In this document: in pieces, positions 8,249 to 15,689 of the stretch | Layout: every line of letters starts with the position of its first letter | How positions within the stretch are numbered: position 1 is the stretch's first letter | Assembly: GCA_910576335.1 (NCBI GenBank) | Contig: CAJTIU010000002.1 | Span: forward strand, 1-64,000 | From: Lachnospiraceae bacterium | GTDB lineage: Bacteria > Bacillota > Clostridia > Lachnospirales > Lachnospiraceae | Direction of reading: 5' to 3' | DNA length: 64,000 nucleotides | Notes under the pieces: generated by a model | Database searches by the model: none | Told to the model about the DNA's origin: nothing | What the model saw: only the letters and a program-made list of their open reading frames with translations | Program-made: the position numbers and the translations under genes

Positions 8249-9334
8249 ATGGATAGAAAATTAAGAGTAGGAATATTAGGTGCAACAGGAATGGTCGGAC
8301 AGCGTTTCATTTCTCTGCTTGAGGATCATCCGTGGTTCGAGGTGGTGACAGTGGCGGCAAGCCCCAGGTCAGCAGGAAAGACCTATGAGGAGGCGGCAGG
8401 AGACCGCTGGAAGATGAAAAAGTCCATACCGGAGGGTGTGAAAAAGCTGGTTATTCTTGATGTAAATGAGGTGGAGAAGGTTGCCTCTACTGTGGATTTT
8501 GTATTTAGTGCGGTTGATATGACGAAGGATGAGATCCGTGCCATCGAGGAGGCTTATGCAAGGACAGAGACGCCGGTTGTATCCAATAACAGCGCCCACA
8601 GATGGACGCCGGATGTTCCCATGGTAGTTCCGGAGATCAATGCAGAGCATTTTGAGGTAATCGAGGCTCAGAGAAAGCGTCTTGGAACAACGAGAGGTTT
8701 TATTGCCGTGAAGCCGAACTGCTCCATCCAGAGTTATACGCCGTGCCTTGCGGCATGGAAGGAATTCGGGCCGAAGGAGGTTGTGGCGACCACATACCAG
8801 GCGATCTCAGGCGCTGGAAAGACCTTTAAGGAATGGCCAGAGATGACAGAGAATATAATTCCGTATATCGGCGGGGAAGAGGAGAAGAGTGAGCAGGAGC
8901 CGCTCCGTGTACTGGGACATGTGGAGAACGGAGAGATTGTGAAAGCAGAACTTCCGAGGATTACCTGTCAGTGTATCCGCGTTCCGGTACTGGACGGACA
9001 TACGGCGGCTGTATTTATTAATTTCGAAAAGAAGCCTTCCAAAGAAGAACTGATCAGGAAGCTGGTAAGCTATAAAGGCTTCCCGCAGGAGGCAGGCCTT
9101 CCAGGCGCGCCAAAGCAGTTTATTCAGTATCTTGAGGAAGATAACCGCCCCCAGGTAAGCCTGGACGTGGATTATGAAAATGGGATGGGAATCTCAATCG
9201 GACGTCTCAGGGAGGATACATTATTTGATTATAAATTCGTAGGACTTTCCCACAATACTGTGCGCGGCGCGGCAGGGGGGGCAGTACTCTGTGCGGAAGC
9301 GCTTACAAAAAAAGGATACATCAGCGCAAAATAG
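8249..9334 (+). CDS. asd: Aspartate-semialdehyde dehydrogenase
   Basis: Reduces aspartyl phosphate to aspartate semialdehyde with NADPH, the branch to lysine, diaminopimelate, threonine and methionine. The 361-residue protein has the NADP site GATGMVGQ at 11-18, the catalytic cysteine in VKPNCSIQS (C158) and a histidine loop in VLDGHTAA near 248. Overall it resembles the fungal/archaeal-type Asd found in many clostridia rather than the E. coli type. AGGAGG lies just before ATG 8249. The gene sits between argH and ppk with short gaps. Confidence 0.95.
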   Translation: MDRKLRVGILGATGMVGQRFISLLEDHPWFEVVTVAASPRSAGKTYEEAAGDRWKMKKSIPEGVKKLVILDVNEVEKVASTVDFVFSAVDMTKDEIRAIEEAYARTETPVVSNNSAHRWTPDVPMVVPEINAEHFEVIEAQRKRLGTTRGFIAVKPNCSIQSYTPCLAAWKEFGPKEVVATTYQAISGAGKTFKEWPEMTENIIPYIGGEEEKSEQEPLRVLGHVENGEIVKAELPRITCQCIRVPVLDGHTAAVFINFEKKPSKEELIRKLVSYKGFPQEAGLPGAPKQFIQYLEEDNRPQVSLDVDYENGMGISIGRLREDTLFDYKFVGLSHNTVRGAAGGAVLCAEALTKKGYISAK

Positions 9335-9372
9335 AGCAGTGATCAGAATATATATGAGACGAGGATATGATT

Positions 9373-11538
9373 ATGGATAGTAATATCTTGAATTTTACGC
9401 AGAACCGTGAATTGTCATGGCTTAAGTTTAATCAGCGGGTACTGGAGGAGGCTCAGGATCCGTCAGTTCCTCTCCTGGAGCGTATGAAATTCGTTGCCAT
9501 ATTCACAAGCAACCTGGATGAGTTTTTTATGATTCGTGTAGGCAGCCTGTTTGATATGGCTCATACGGATGCCAATACAAGAGACAGCCGTTCCGGGATG
9601 ACTCCGCATGAGCAGCTGGAACAGATTTTTAAGACAGTAGCCCCCCTTTACAAGGAACGGGATAAGACATATGCTGAGATTAAGAAGCAGCTTCATCCAT
9701 ACGGGATCTGCGGCCTTGACTTTAAGGAGCTGGAGCAGCAGGAAAAAAAGTACGTAAAAAAGTATTTTAAGGAACAGATTCTGCCCGTCCTGTCACCTCA
9801 GATCGTAGATGCGAACCACCCGTTTCCACATCTTTTGAATAAGGAGATCTATGTGACGGCAACACTGAAGCTGAAGGATAAATCCATGTTCGGGATTGTC
9901 CCGGTGCCGCAGTTTATCTCGGATGTGCTGTACCTCCCGGGACACGACCTTCGCTATATCCGTATGGAAAAGGTGATTGTGGAATATCTGAATCTGGTCT
10001 TTTCCCAGTATGAGGTGTCAGAGCCGAATTATATCTGCGTGACGAGAAATGCTGACGTGGCTCCGGATGATGAGGCGCTGGAGGTCAATGATGATTTCCG
10101 GCATCTTATGAAGCAGACTCTGCATAAACGCCGGAAGATGTCAGTGGTGCGTCTAGAGACGGCAGAGAAGCTTTCTCCGGAGAATGAAAAGTATTTTTGT
10201 GACAGATTTAAGATTCGTCCGAATCAGATCTTCCGGACGAAGATTCCTATGAAGCTTTCCTATATCTTTACCATAAGCGGCGAACTTCCGGAAGCCATGA
10301 AGCGTCCCCTTTCTTATCAGCCGTTTGCGCCGCAGAACTCTCCGCGTGTACAGGATGGGAGCCTGATGAAGCAGATCAAGCGCAAGGATATTCTGCTTTT
10401 TTATCCGTACGAGAGCATGAATCCCTTCCTGAAGCTTATTAAGGAGGCATCTGCAGATCCCAATGTCATGACGATTAAGATTACGATCTACCGGCTGGCA
10501 AGGAAAGCAAGACTTGTGGAATATCTCTGTGCGGCAGCGGAAAACGGAAAAGAGGTTACGGTGCTTATTGAGCTGCGTGCCAGGTTTGACGAGCAGAATA
10601 ATATCGGATGGTCTGAGCGTCTGGAAGAGGCGGGATGCAGGGTAATCTATGGATTTGATGATTATAAGGTTCATTCAAAGATCTGCCTGATTACTTACAG
10701 GAACCGGAATGAGATTCAGTATATTACACAGATCGGTACTGGAAATTATAATGAAAAGACGGCAGCGATGTATACAGATCTGTCGCTTATGACAGCTGAT
10801 CCGGCAATTGGAAGAGATGCTACGGAATTCTTTAAGAATATGTCCATCGGAAATCTGAGCGGGAACTATAATTATCTCATTGTGGCTCCCACAAGCCTGA
10901 AGCAGAAGGTTCTTTATCTCATGGATGAGGAGATCCGGAAGGGTACGAGCGGACGTATCATTATGAAAATGAACTCCCTGACAGATGTGGACTTCATCAG
11001 GAAAGTATCCGAGGCATCAGTCGCAGGGGTGCGGATTGACTTGATTGTAAGAGGAATCTGCTGTCTGCTTCCGGGAATACCGGGGTATACGGATAATGTA
11101 CGGATTATGAGCATTGTAGGAAGATACCTGGAACATCCGCGTATTTTCAGCTTTGGCACAGGATCAGAGCAGAAGATTTACATCGGTTCCGCGGATATGA
11201 TGACGAGAAATACAGAGAAGCGTGTGGAGGTTGCAACTCCTGTGCTTGATGAGGATATTAAGAAGCAGATTAATCATTATCTGCGGATTATGTTAAATGA
11301 CAATGTGAAGGCGAGAGTTTTGCAGAGCAACGGTAAATACAGAAAGAAAGAACAGAAGGAGCCGTATATTGATTCACAGGCAGCGCTTATGGATGAGGCG
11401 CTCCATGCAAGGCCGGAGATTCATAGGGATGAGAGTTCCATTCTGGAGAAGCTTAAGGGAATCCGTCTTCCTGTCTTGAAGGGAATCAGGGAACGGATTC
11501 ATCAGACTAGAAGGACTGGTATAACCCAATCTAAATAA
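9373..11538 (+). CDS. ppk: Polyphosphate kinase 1
   Basis: Makes inorganic polyphosphate from ATP (reversible) at the membrane face. The 721-residue protein has the usual four-domain PPK1 layout: N-terminal NRELSWLKFNQRVLEEA (11-27), the phosphorylated histidine in KVHSKICLI (H434), a second active-site histidine in LEHPRIF (H588) and IGSADMMTRN after it. ATG 9373 is preferred over 9367 because GAGG at 9361-9364 is too close to the first. The last eight codons (from ACT 11515) lie inside a palindromic repeat element that provides the C-terminus TGITQSK and the stop, so the natural C-terminus was probably replaced. Confidence 0.95.
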   Translation: MDSNILNFTQNRELSWLKFNQRVLEEAQDPSVPLLERMKFVAIFTSNLDEFFMIRVGSLFDMAHTDANTRDSRSGMTPHEQLEQIFKTVAPLYKERDKTYAEIKKQLHPYGICGLDFKELEQQEKKYVKKYFKEQILPVLSPQIVDANHPFPHLLNKEIYVTATLKLKDKSMFGIVPVPQFISDVLYLPGHDLRYIRMEKVIVEYLNLVFSQYEVSEPNYICVTRNADVAPDDEALEVNDDFRHLMKQTLHKRRKMSVVRLETAEKLSPENEKYFCDRFKIRPNQIFRTKIPMKLSYIFTISGELPEAMKRPLSYQPFAPQNSPRVQDGSLMKQIKRKDILLFYPYESMNPFLKLIKEASADPNVMTIKITIYRLARKARLVEYLCAAAENGKEVTVLIELRARFDEQNNIGWSERLEEAGCRVIYGFDDYKVHSKICLITYRNRNEIQYITQIGTGNYNEKTAAMYTDLSLMTADPAIGRDATEFFKNMSIGNLSGNYNYLIVAPTSLKQKVLYLMDEEIRKGTSGRIIMKMNSLTDVDFIRKVSEASVAGVRIDLIVRGICCLLPGIPGYTDNVRIMSIVGRYLEHPRIFSFGTGSEQKIYIGSADMMTRNTEKRVEVATPVLDEDIKKQINHYLRIMLNDNVKARVLQSNGKYRKKEQKEPYIDSQAALMDEALHARPEIHRDESSILEKLKGIRLPVLKGIRERIHQTRRTGITQSK

Positions 11539-11673
11539 CCTTATGTTTCACTGGTCTGCTTTTCCGATAGCATATGTGTAAAAGACTCAGCGTAGCCTTG
11601 CGTTTTTACACATGCACTCTCGAAAAAGCATCCTCAGTGAAGTAGAAAGGTATTTAAACCGGGTTATACTAGT
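11515..11673. repeat. Palindromic element A, copy 1 (159 bp)
   Basis: Ends ACTGGTATAACCC and GGGTTATACTAGT are near-perfect inverted repeats. Inside, arms with TAAATAACCTTATGTTTCAC and GTGAAG-AGAAAGGTATTTAAA continue the pairing. The centre holds another long hairpin (GCATATGTGTAAAA against TTTTTACACATGC). The whole unit can fold into one long imperfect hairpin without a coding sequence, as in a MITE. Copies 2 (15072-15137) and 3 (60354-60517) share the ends. The left end overlaps the ppk stop region. Confidence 0.75.
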
Positions 11674-11717
11674 ACGGCCTTGCAGGAGTAAAACAGACAG
11701 GAGTAAAAACAGGGGTT

Positions 11718-13778
11718 ATGGGGAAATCACTCTATATTGCAGAGAAGCCCAGTGTGGCGCAGGAATTTGCAAAGGCACTGAAGCTTAATACAAGGAGACA
11801 GGACGGATACCTGGAGGGAGAGGATTCGATTGTAACATGGTGCGTGGGCCATCTTATCACCATGAGCTATCCAGAGGAGTATGATAGTTCTCTAAAGAGA
11901 TGGAGCCTTGGTACGCTGCCCTTCATACCAAAGGAGTTCAAATATGAGGTGATTCCTGCTGTATCAAAGCAGTACCGGATTGTGGCAGGACTCCTTACGA
12001 GGGAGGATGTGGAAACCATCTACGTCTGCACCGATTCCGGACGAGAGGGGGAATATATCTACCGTCTTGTAGAGCAGCAGGCAGGAGTCAGCGGCAAAAC
12101 ACGCAGACGTGTATGGATTGATTCCCAGACAGAGGAGGAAATCCTGAGAGGAATAAAAGAGGCAAAGGATCTGAAAGAATATGATAATCTCTCTGCCTCG
12201 GCCTATCTGCGTGCAAAAGAGGACTATCTCATGGGGATTAATTTCTCCAGGCTTCTGACTCTGAAATACGGAAACAGTATCTCAAGCTATCTCGGGACGA
12301 AATACTCTGTTATTTCTGTCGGGCGGGTGATGACCTGCGTGCTCGGTATGGTGGTGCGCCGGGAGAGAGAGATCCGGGAGTTTGTGGAGACGCCCTTCTA
12401 CAGGGTATTAAGCCACAGCGGGGAACCGGGGCAGACCTTCGAGAGCGAGTGGCGTGCCGTGAAGGGATCACGCTGGTTTGAATCCTTTGATCTGTATAAG
12501 GAAAACGGATTTAAGGAAGAGAAAAAGGCAAAGGAACTGATCCGGTATCTGAGTGAAGACACACCGGTACAGTGCACAGTAGAGGCTGTGGAGAAAAGGA
12601 AGGAAAAAAAGAATCCTCCCCTTTTATTTAATCTTGCCGAGCTTCAGAATGAATGCTCCAGGCGGTTTAAGATCAGCCCGGATGAAACGCTCCGTATTGT
12701 TCAGGAGCTGTATGAGAAAAAGCTTGTCACCTACCCGAGAACAGATGCCAGGGTGCTGTCTTCGGCAGTAGCAAAGGAGATTCATAAGAATCTGAATGGT
12801 CTTATGAAGTATGCTCCGGCGGTAGAGTATCTGAAGGAAATCGTGGCATTTGGAAGCCATAAGAAGATCGGGAAGACGAGATATGTAAATGATAAGCAGA
12901 TTACAGACCACTATGCGATCATACCGACCGGGCAGGGGATTCCAGTTCTTTTCGGTCTGCCGCAAATCTCCCAGTCTGTCTACGACCTGATCGTAAGGAG
13001 ATTCTTAAGTATCTTCTATCCGCCCGCCGTCTATCAGAAGGTTGCGATTACTACAAAGATCCGGGGGGAGTCCTTCTTTGCTAATTTTAAGGTACTGGCA
13101 GAAGAGGGATACTTCAAGGTTGCCGGTATTCCGGGAAAGAAAAATTCTTCAGAAGGACAAGAGCTGTCCGGAGAAAATGGCGGTGATACGGACCGGACAT
13201 TTTTCGAGAAAATACAGACAATAAAGAAAGGCATGATTCTTCCGGTACAGTCTTTGGAAATCAAGGAGGGAAAAACATCTCCTCCGAAGCGCTACAATTC
13301 CGGTTCACTGATTCTTGCCATGGAAAATGCGGGTCAGCTGATTGAGGATGAAGAGCTTCGCGCCCAGATTAAGGGAAGCGGAATAGGAACCAGCGCCACC
13401 AGGGGAGAAATTTTAAAAAAGCTTTTTCATAATCAATATTTGATGCTGAATCAAAAAACACAGATTGTTACGCCCGCTATGCTGGGCGAAATGATTTATG
13501 ACGTTGTGGAGCATTCTATAAAATCCCTTTTAAATCCAGAACTTACGGCAAGCTGGGAGAAGGGGCTTACCTATGTGGCAGACGGAGAGATTACACCGGA
13601 GGAATATATGGAGAAGCTGAACCGCTTTATTGTCACAAGGACGGAAGGAGTAAAAGGGCTTGCAAACCAATGTCAGCTCAGAGCCTGCTATGACCGGGCA
13701 GCACAGTTTTATAAAAAAACGCCAGGCCCAGGCAGTGTTGGGAAAAAGCCGCAGGAGGGAAAGAGTCGAATAAGCTGA
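11718..13778 (+). CDS. topB: DNA topoisomerase III (type IA)
   Basis: Breaks and rejoins one DNA strand, removing negative supercoils and resolving recombination and replication intermediates. The 686-residue protein begins with the Toprim domain (LYIAEKPSVAQEFAKAL at 5-21, CTDSGREGE near 105-113) and has the active-site tyrosine in LVTYPRTDAR (Y339). C-terminal type IA domains follow (GIGTSATRGEILKKL near 557). It lacks the cysteine-rich zinc fingers of TopA. ATG 11718 has only a weak AGGGG directly before it. The first part of the upstream region is repeat element A, so its promoter may lie in or next to that element. Confidence 0.93.
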   Translation: MGKSLYIAEKPSVAQEFAKALKLNTRRQDGYLEGEDSIVTWCVGHLITMSYPEEYDSSLKRWSLGTLPFIPKEFKYEVIPAVSKQYRIVAGLLTREDVETIYVCTDSGREGEYIYRLVEQQAGVSGKTRRRVWIDSQTEEEILRGIKEAKDLKEYDNLSASAYLRAKEDYLMGINFSRLLTLKYGNSISSYLGTKYSVISVGRVMTCVLGMVVRREREIREFVETPFYRVLSHSGEPGQTFESEWRAVKGSRWFESFDLYKENGFKEEKKAKELIRYLSEDTPVQCTVEAVEKRKEKKNPPLLFNLAELQNECSRRFKISPDETLRIVQELYEKKLVTYPRTDARVLSSAVAKEIHKNLNGLMKYAPAVEYLKEIVAFGSHKKIGKTRYVNDKQITDHYAIIPTGQGIPVLFGLPQISQSVYDLIVRRFLSIFYPPAVYQKVAITTKIRGESFFANFKVLAEEGYFKVAGIPGKKNSSEGQELSGENGGDTDRTFFEKIQTIKKGMILPVQSLEIKEGKTSPPKRYNSGSLILAMENAGQLIEDEELRAQIKGSGIGTSATRGEILKKLFHNQYLMLNQKTQIVTPAMLGEMIYDVVEHSIKSLLNPELTASWEKGLTYVADGEITPEEYMEKLNRFIVTRTEGVKGLANQCQLRACYDRAAQFYKKTPGPGSVGKKPQEGKSRIS

Positions 13779-13823
13779 CCGGATGAACCCGGCAGCAGCA
13801 AAAGAATCAGGAGGTCATTTTAT

Positions 13824-14495
13824 ATGAAGGAATTAACAGTTAAGGAACTGTATACATTGGAGGAGACGATTGCCAGGGAGATTTTTGAAGGAGTCACCTA
13901 CCCGTGGGAGGTGCTTCCAAAGATCAGCGAATTTATCGTGAAGCTGGGTGAGACTCTTCCGGAGGAGGACTATGAAAAGCGCGGCGAAAATGTATGGATC
14001 GCCAGATCAGCGAAGGTCTTTGATTCCGCCTATATAGGCGGGCCGGCGATTATCGGAAAAAATGCAGAGGTAAGACAGTGTGCATTTATCCGGGGGAATG
14101 CAATTGTGGGCGAAGGTGCAGTGGTAGGAAATTCCACGGAGCTTAAGAATGTCATTCTCTTTAACAAGGTTCAGGTTCCCCACTATAATTATGTGGGAGA
14201 CTCTGTCCTGGGATATAAGGCTCATATGGGTGCGGGCTCAATTACGTCCAATGTGAAATCTGATAAGAAGCTGGTGGTTGTAAAGACACCGGAAGGAAAC
14301 ATTGAGACAGGAATGAAAAAATTCGGCGCCATGCTTGGAGATGAGGTGGAGGTCGGATGTGGTACAGTGCTGAATCCGGGAAGCGTTGTGGGAAGCCGCA
14401 CGAATATTTACCCGCTTTCCTCTGTGCGTGGATTTGTGCCGGCCGGCAGCATTTATAAGAGACAGGGCGAAGTTGTGGAGAAGATCGAAGGATAG
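13824..14495 (+). CDS. Left-handed beta-helix (hexapeptide) nucleotidyl/acetyltransferase-like protein
   Basis: A 223-residue protein. After an N-terminal helical part (1-55) it has a run of hexapeptide turns, VWIARSAKVFDSAYIGGPAIIGKNAEV and onward to about residue 205, that build a left-handed beta-helix. This matches the C-terminal half of GlmU-type UDP-N-acetylglucosamine pyrophosphorylases, but no nucleotidyltransferase domain is present. HYNYVGDSVLGYKAHMGAG resembles the acetyl-CoA-binding region of GlmU. Possible role: acyl transfer to a sugar nucleotide; the substrate is not readable from the sequence. AGGAGG precedes ATG 13824. It lies 46 bases after topB and 99 bases before mgsA. Confidence 0.8.
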   Translation: MKELTVKELYTLEETIAREIFEGVTYPWEVLPKISEFIVKLGETLPEEDYEKRGENVWIARSAKVFDSAYIGGPAIIGKNAEVRQCAFIRGNAIVGEGAVVGNSTELKNVILFNKVQVPHYNYVGDSVLGYKAHMGAGSITSNVKSDKKLVVVKTPEGNIETGMKKFGAMLGDEVEVGCGTVLNPGSVVGSRTNIYPLSSVRGFVPAGSIYKRQGEVVEKIEG

Positions 14496-14584
14496 AAGGA
14501 CGGAGACCGAAGGACAGAAGGATAGAAGGACAGGGATAGAAAGATAGAGATAGAAATCGAAAGACAGAAGGCTGGAGACAGGAG
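14496..14584 (+). repeat. Purine-rich degenerate tandem repeats
   Basis: The gap between the beta-helix gene and mgsA is almost all purine on this strand, built from variations on GATAGAAGGACAGA and shorter forms (GAAGGA, GATAGA). It appears to have grown by slippage. It ends in the AGGAGG ribosome site of mgsA. It contains no open frame. Confidence 0.7.
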
Positions 14585-14594
14585 GTACAAAGAT

Positions 14595-15068
14595 ATGAAC
14601 GATAATTATGTAACATTTGAGATTGAAAAGGCAAAGCACATTGCGTTAGTTGCCCATGACGGGAAGAAGAAGGAACTGGTGGACTGGTGCGACAGGAACA
14701 AGGAAACCTTAAAGAGCCATTTCCTGTGCGGAACCGGGACGACAGCAAGGCTGATTGCCGAGAAGACCGGACTTCCGGTGAAAGGATATAACAGCGGCCC
14801 CCTTGGCGGCGACCAGCAGATCGGTGCAAAGATTGTGGAAGGTCAGATTGATTTCATGATTTTCCTTTGGGATCCGCTAGAGGCACAGCCCCATGACCCG
14901 GATGTGAAAGCCCTTCTCAGGATTGCAGTGGTGTATGATATCCCGATTGCAAATAATCTTGCAACGGCAGATTTTATGCTGAATTCCAGGTATATGACGG
15001 AGACCTATAGCCGGAGAGTACAGAACTTTAATAAAACGGTGCAGGAGAGAGTGGAGAAGATGAAGTGA
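14595..15068 (+). CDS. mgsA: Methylglyoxal synthase
   Basis: Turns dihydroxyacetone phosphate into methylglyoxal and phosphate, a bypass of lower glycolysis when phosphate is limiting. The 157-residue protein shows all family blocks: IALVAHDGKK (16-25), GTGTTARLI (phosphate binding, about 46-54), GPLGGDQQIG with the catalytic aspartate, and WDPLEAQPHDPDVKALL with the conserved His-Asp near residues 97-101. AGGAGG lies before ATG 14595. Four bases after the stop a short palindromic element A copy begins. Confidence 0.96.
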   Translation: MNDNYVTFEIEKAKHIALVAHDGKKKELVDWCDRNKETLKSHFLCGTGTTARLIAEKTGLPVKGYNSGPLGGDQQIGAKIVEGQIDFMIFLWDPLEAQPHDPDVKALLRIAVVYDIPIANNLATADFMLNSRYMTETYSRRVQNFNKTVQERVEKMK

Positions 15069-15071
15069 TCT

Positions 15072-15137
15072 CTGGTATAAACCGATTTAAATAACCTTAT
15101 GTTGAAACAGAAAGGTATTTAAATTGGTTTATACTAG
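15072..15137. repeat. Palindromic element A, copy 2 (66 bp, short form)
   Basis: CTGGTATAAACCGATTTAAA pairs with TTTAAATTGGTTTATACTAG with few mismatches. It shares arm sequences AAATAACCTTATGTT and AGAAAGGTATTTAAA with copy 1 but lacks the central part, so it looks like an internally deleted form. It starts 4 bases after the mgsA stop and could act as its terminator. Confidence 0.7.
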
Positions 15138-15215
15138 AATAAAAAAGTATAGTGCTGTTCATGGCTCAGGAGTGTACGAAACTGCGTGGACACAGACATT
15201 CGGTTTCAGGGAAGA

Positions 15216-15303
15216 CTGGTATAACCGGAAAGGGTCAAGAGCAAAGGGTGTCTATAGAATAGGAGACAGCTGTATCAGACGTTTATTTTGATACGGTTGT
15301 CTC
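15216..15303 (+). repeat. Solitary element-A end and hairpin downstream of mgsA
   Basis: CTGGTATAACCGG at 15216-15228 matches one end of element A with no partner nearby. Then GAGACAGCTGTATCA (15263-15277) pairs with TGATACGGTTGTCTC (15289-15303), a 15-bp stem with two wobble or mismatch positions. It is followed by TTAATTATT, a weak terminator-like tract. Confidence 0.5.
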
Positions 15304-15383
15304 TTAATTATTGATTGTAAATTACCTTGTCCCGACACGCAGAGTCCCCATTCGCGGAGTGAATCCTAAATGGATTTGCTAGT

Positions 15384-15530
15384 GTTACTATTCACGGGTC
15401 AGGAATGCGCGTAAGCTGCGCATTCCGTAAGAACGTGATTCAAGGATGAGGGGCGATTTTTGCGCAGCAAAACTTTAAATATCGTCCCGAATCGTTACTA
15501 TGAGCGGCCTCCTGGGCCGTGAATAGTAAC
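15384..15530. repeat. Palindromic element B, copy 1
   Basis: GTTACTATTCACGG at 15384-15397 and its complement CCGTGAATAGTAAC at 15517-15530 are 14-bp perfect ends. An internal hairpin GGAATGCGC/GCGCATTCC lies at 15402-15426. A flanking module at about 15350-15380 (CCCATTCGCGGAGTGAAT then AAATGGATTTGC) recurs next to copy 4 at 53798-53837. No coding sequence. Confidence 0.75.
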
Positions 15531-15571
15531 CCGTTTTGACCCTGGCATCATAAAATAATGTTTCAAAGCTC

Positions 15572-15600
15572 TTTACAAATGATTCCGGTTGTGGTATTCT
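15572..15600 (+). promoter_or_regulatory. Promoter of the sodium:solute symporter gene
   Basis: TTTACA at 15572-15577, a 17-base spacer, then TATTCT at 15595-15600: a plausible sigma-A promoter about 90 bases before the gene. Confidence 0.6.
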
Positions 15601-15621
15601 ATTTTAGAATTACTTTATTGC

Positions 15622-15660
15622 TTTAAAGTGCAACGGTTTAAAGTTTAGCGGTTTAAAGTG
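15622..15660 (+). repeat. Three TTTAAAGT repeats in 15-bp phase in the leader of the symporter gene
   Basis: TTTAAAGTG, TTTAAAGTT and TTTAAAGTG begin at 15622, 15637 and 15652. They are spaced by exactly 15 bases and the first two are separated by CAACGG/TAGCGG. They lie between the predicted promoter and the start codon, where a regulator could block or modulate expression. Confidence 0.5.
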
Positions 15661-15689
15661 TGAGAAGATAAGAAAGATGAGGGATAATT

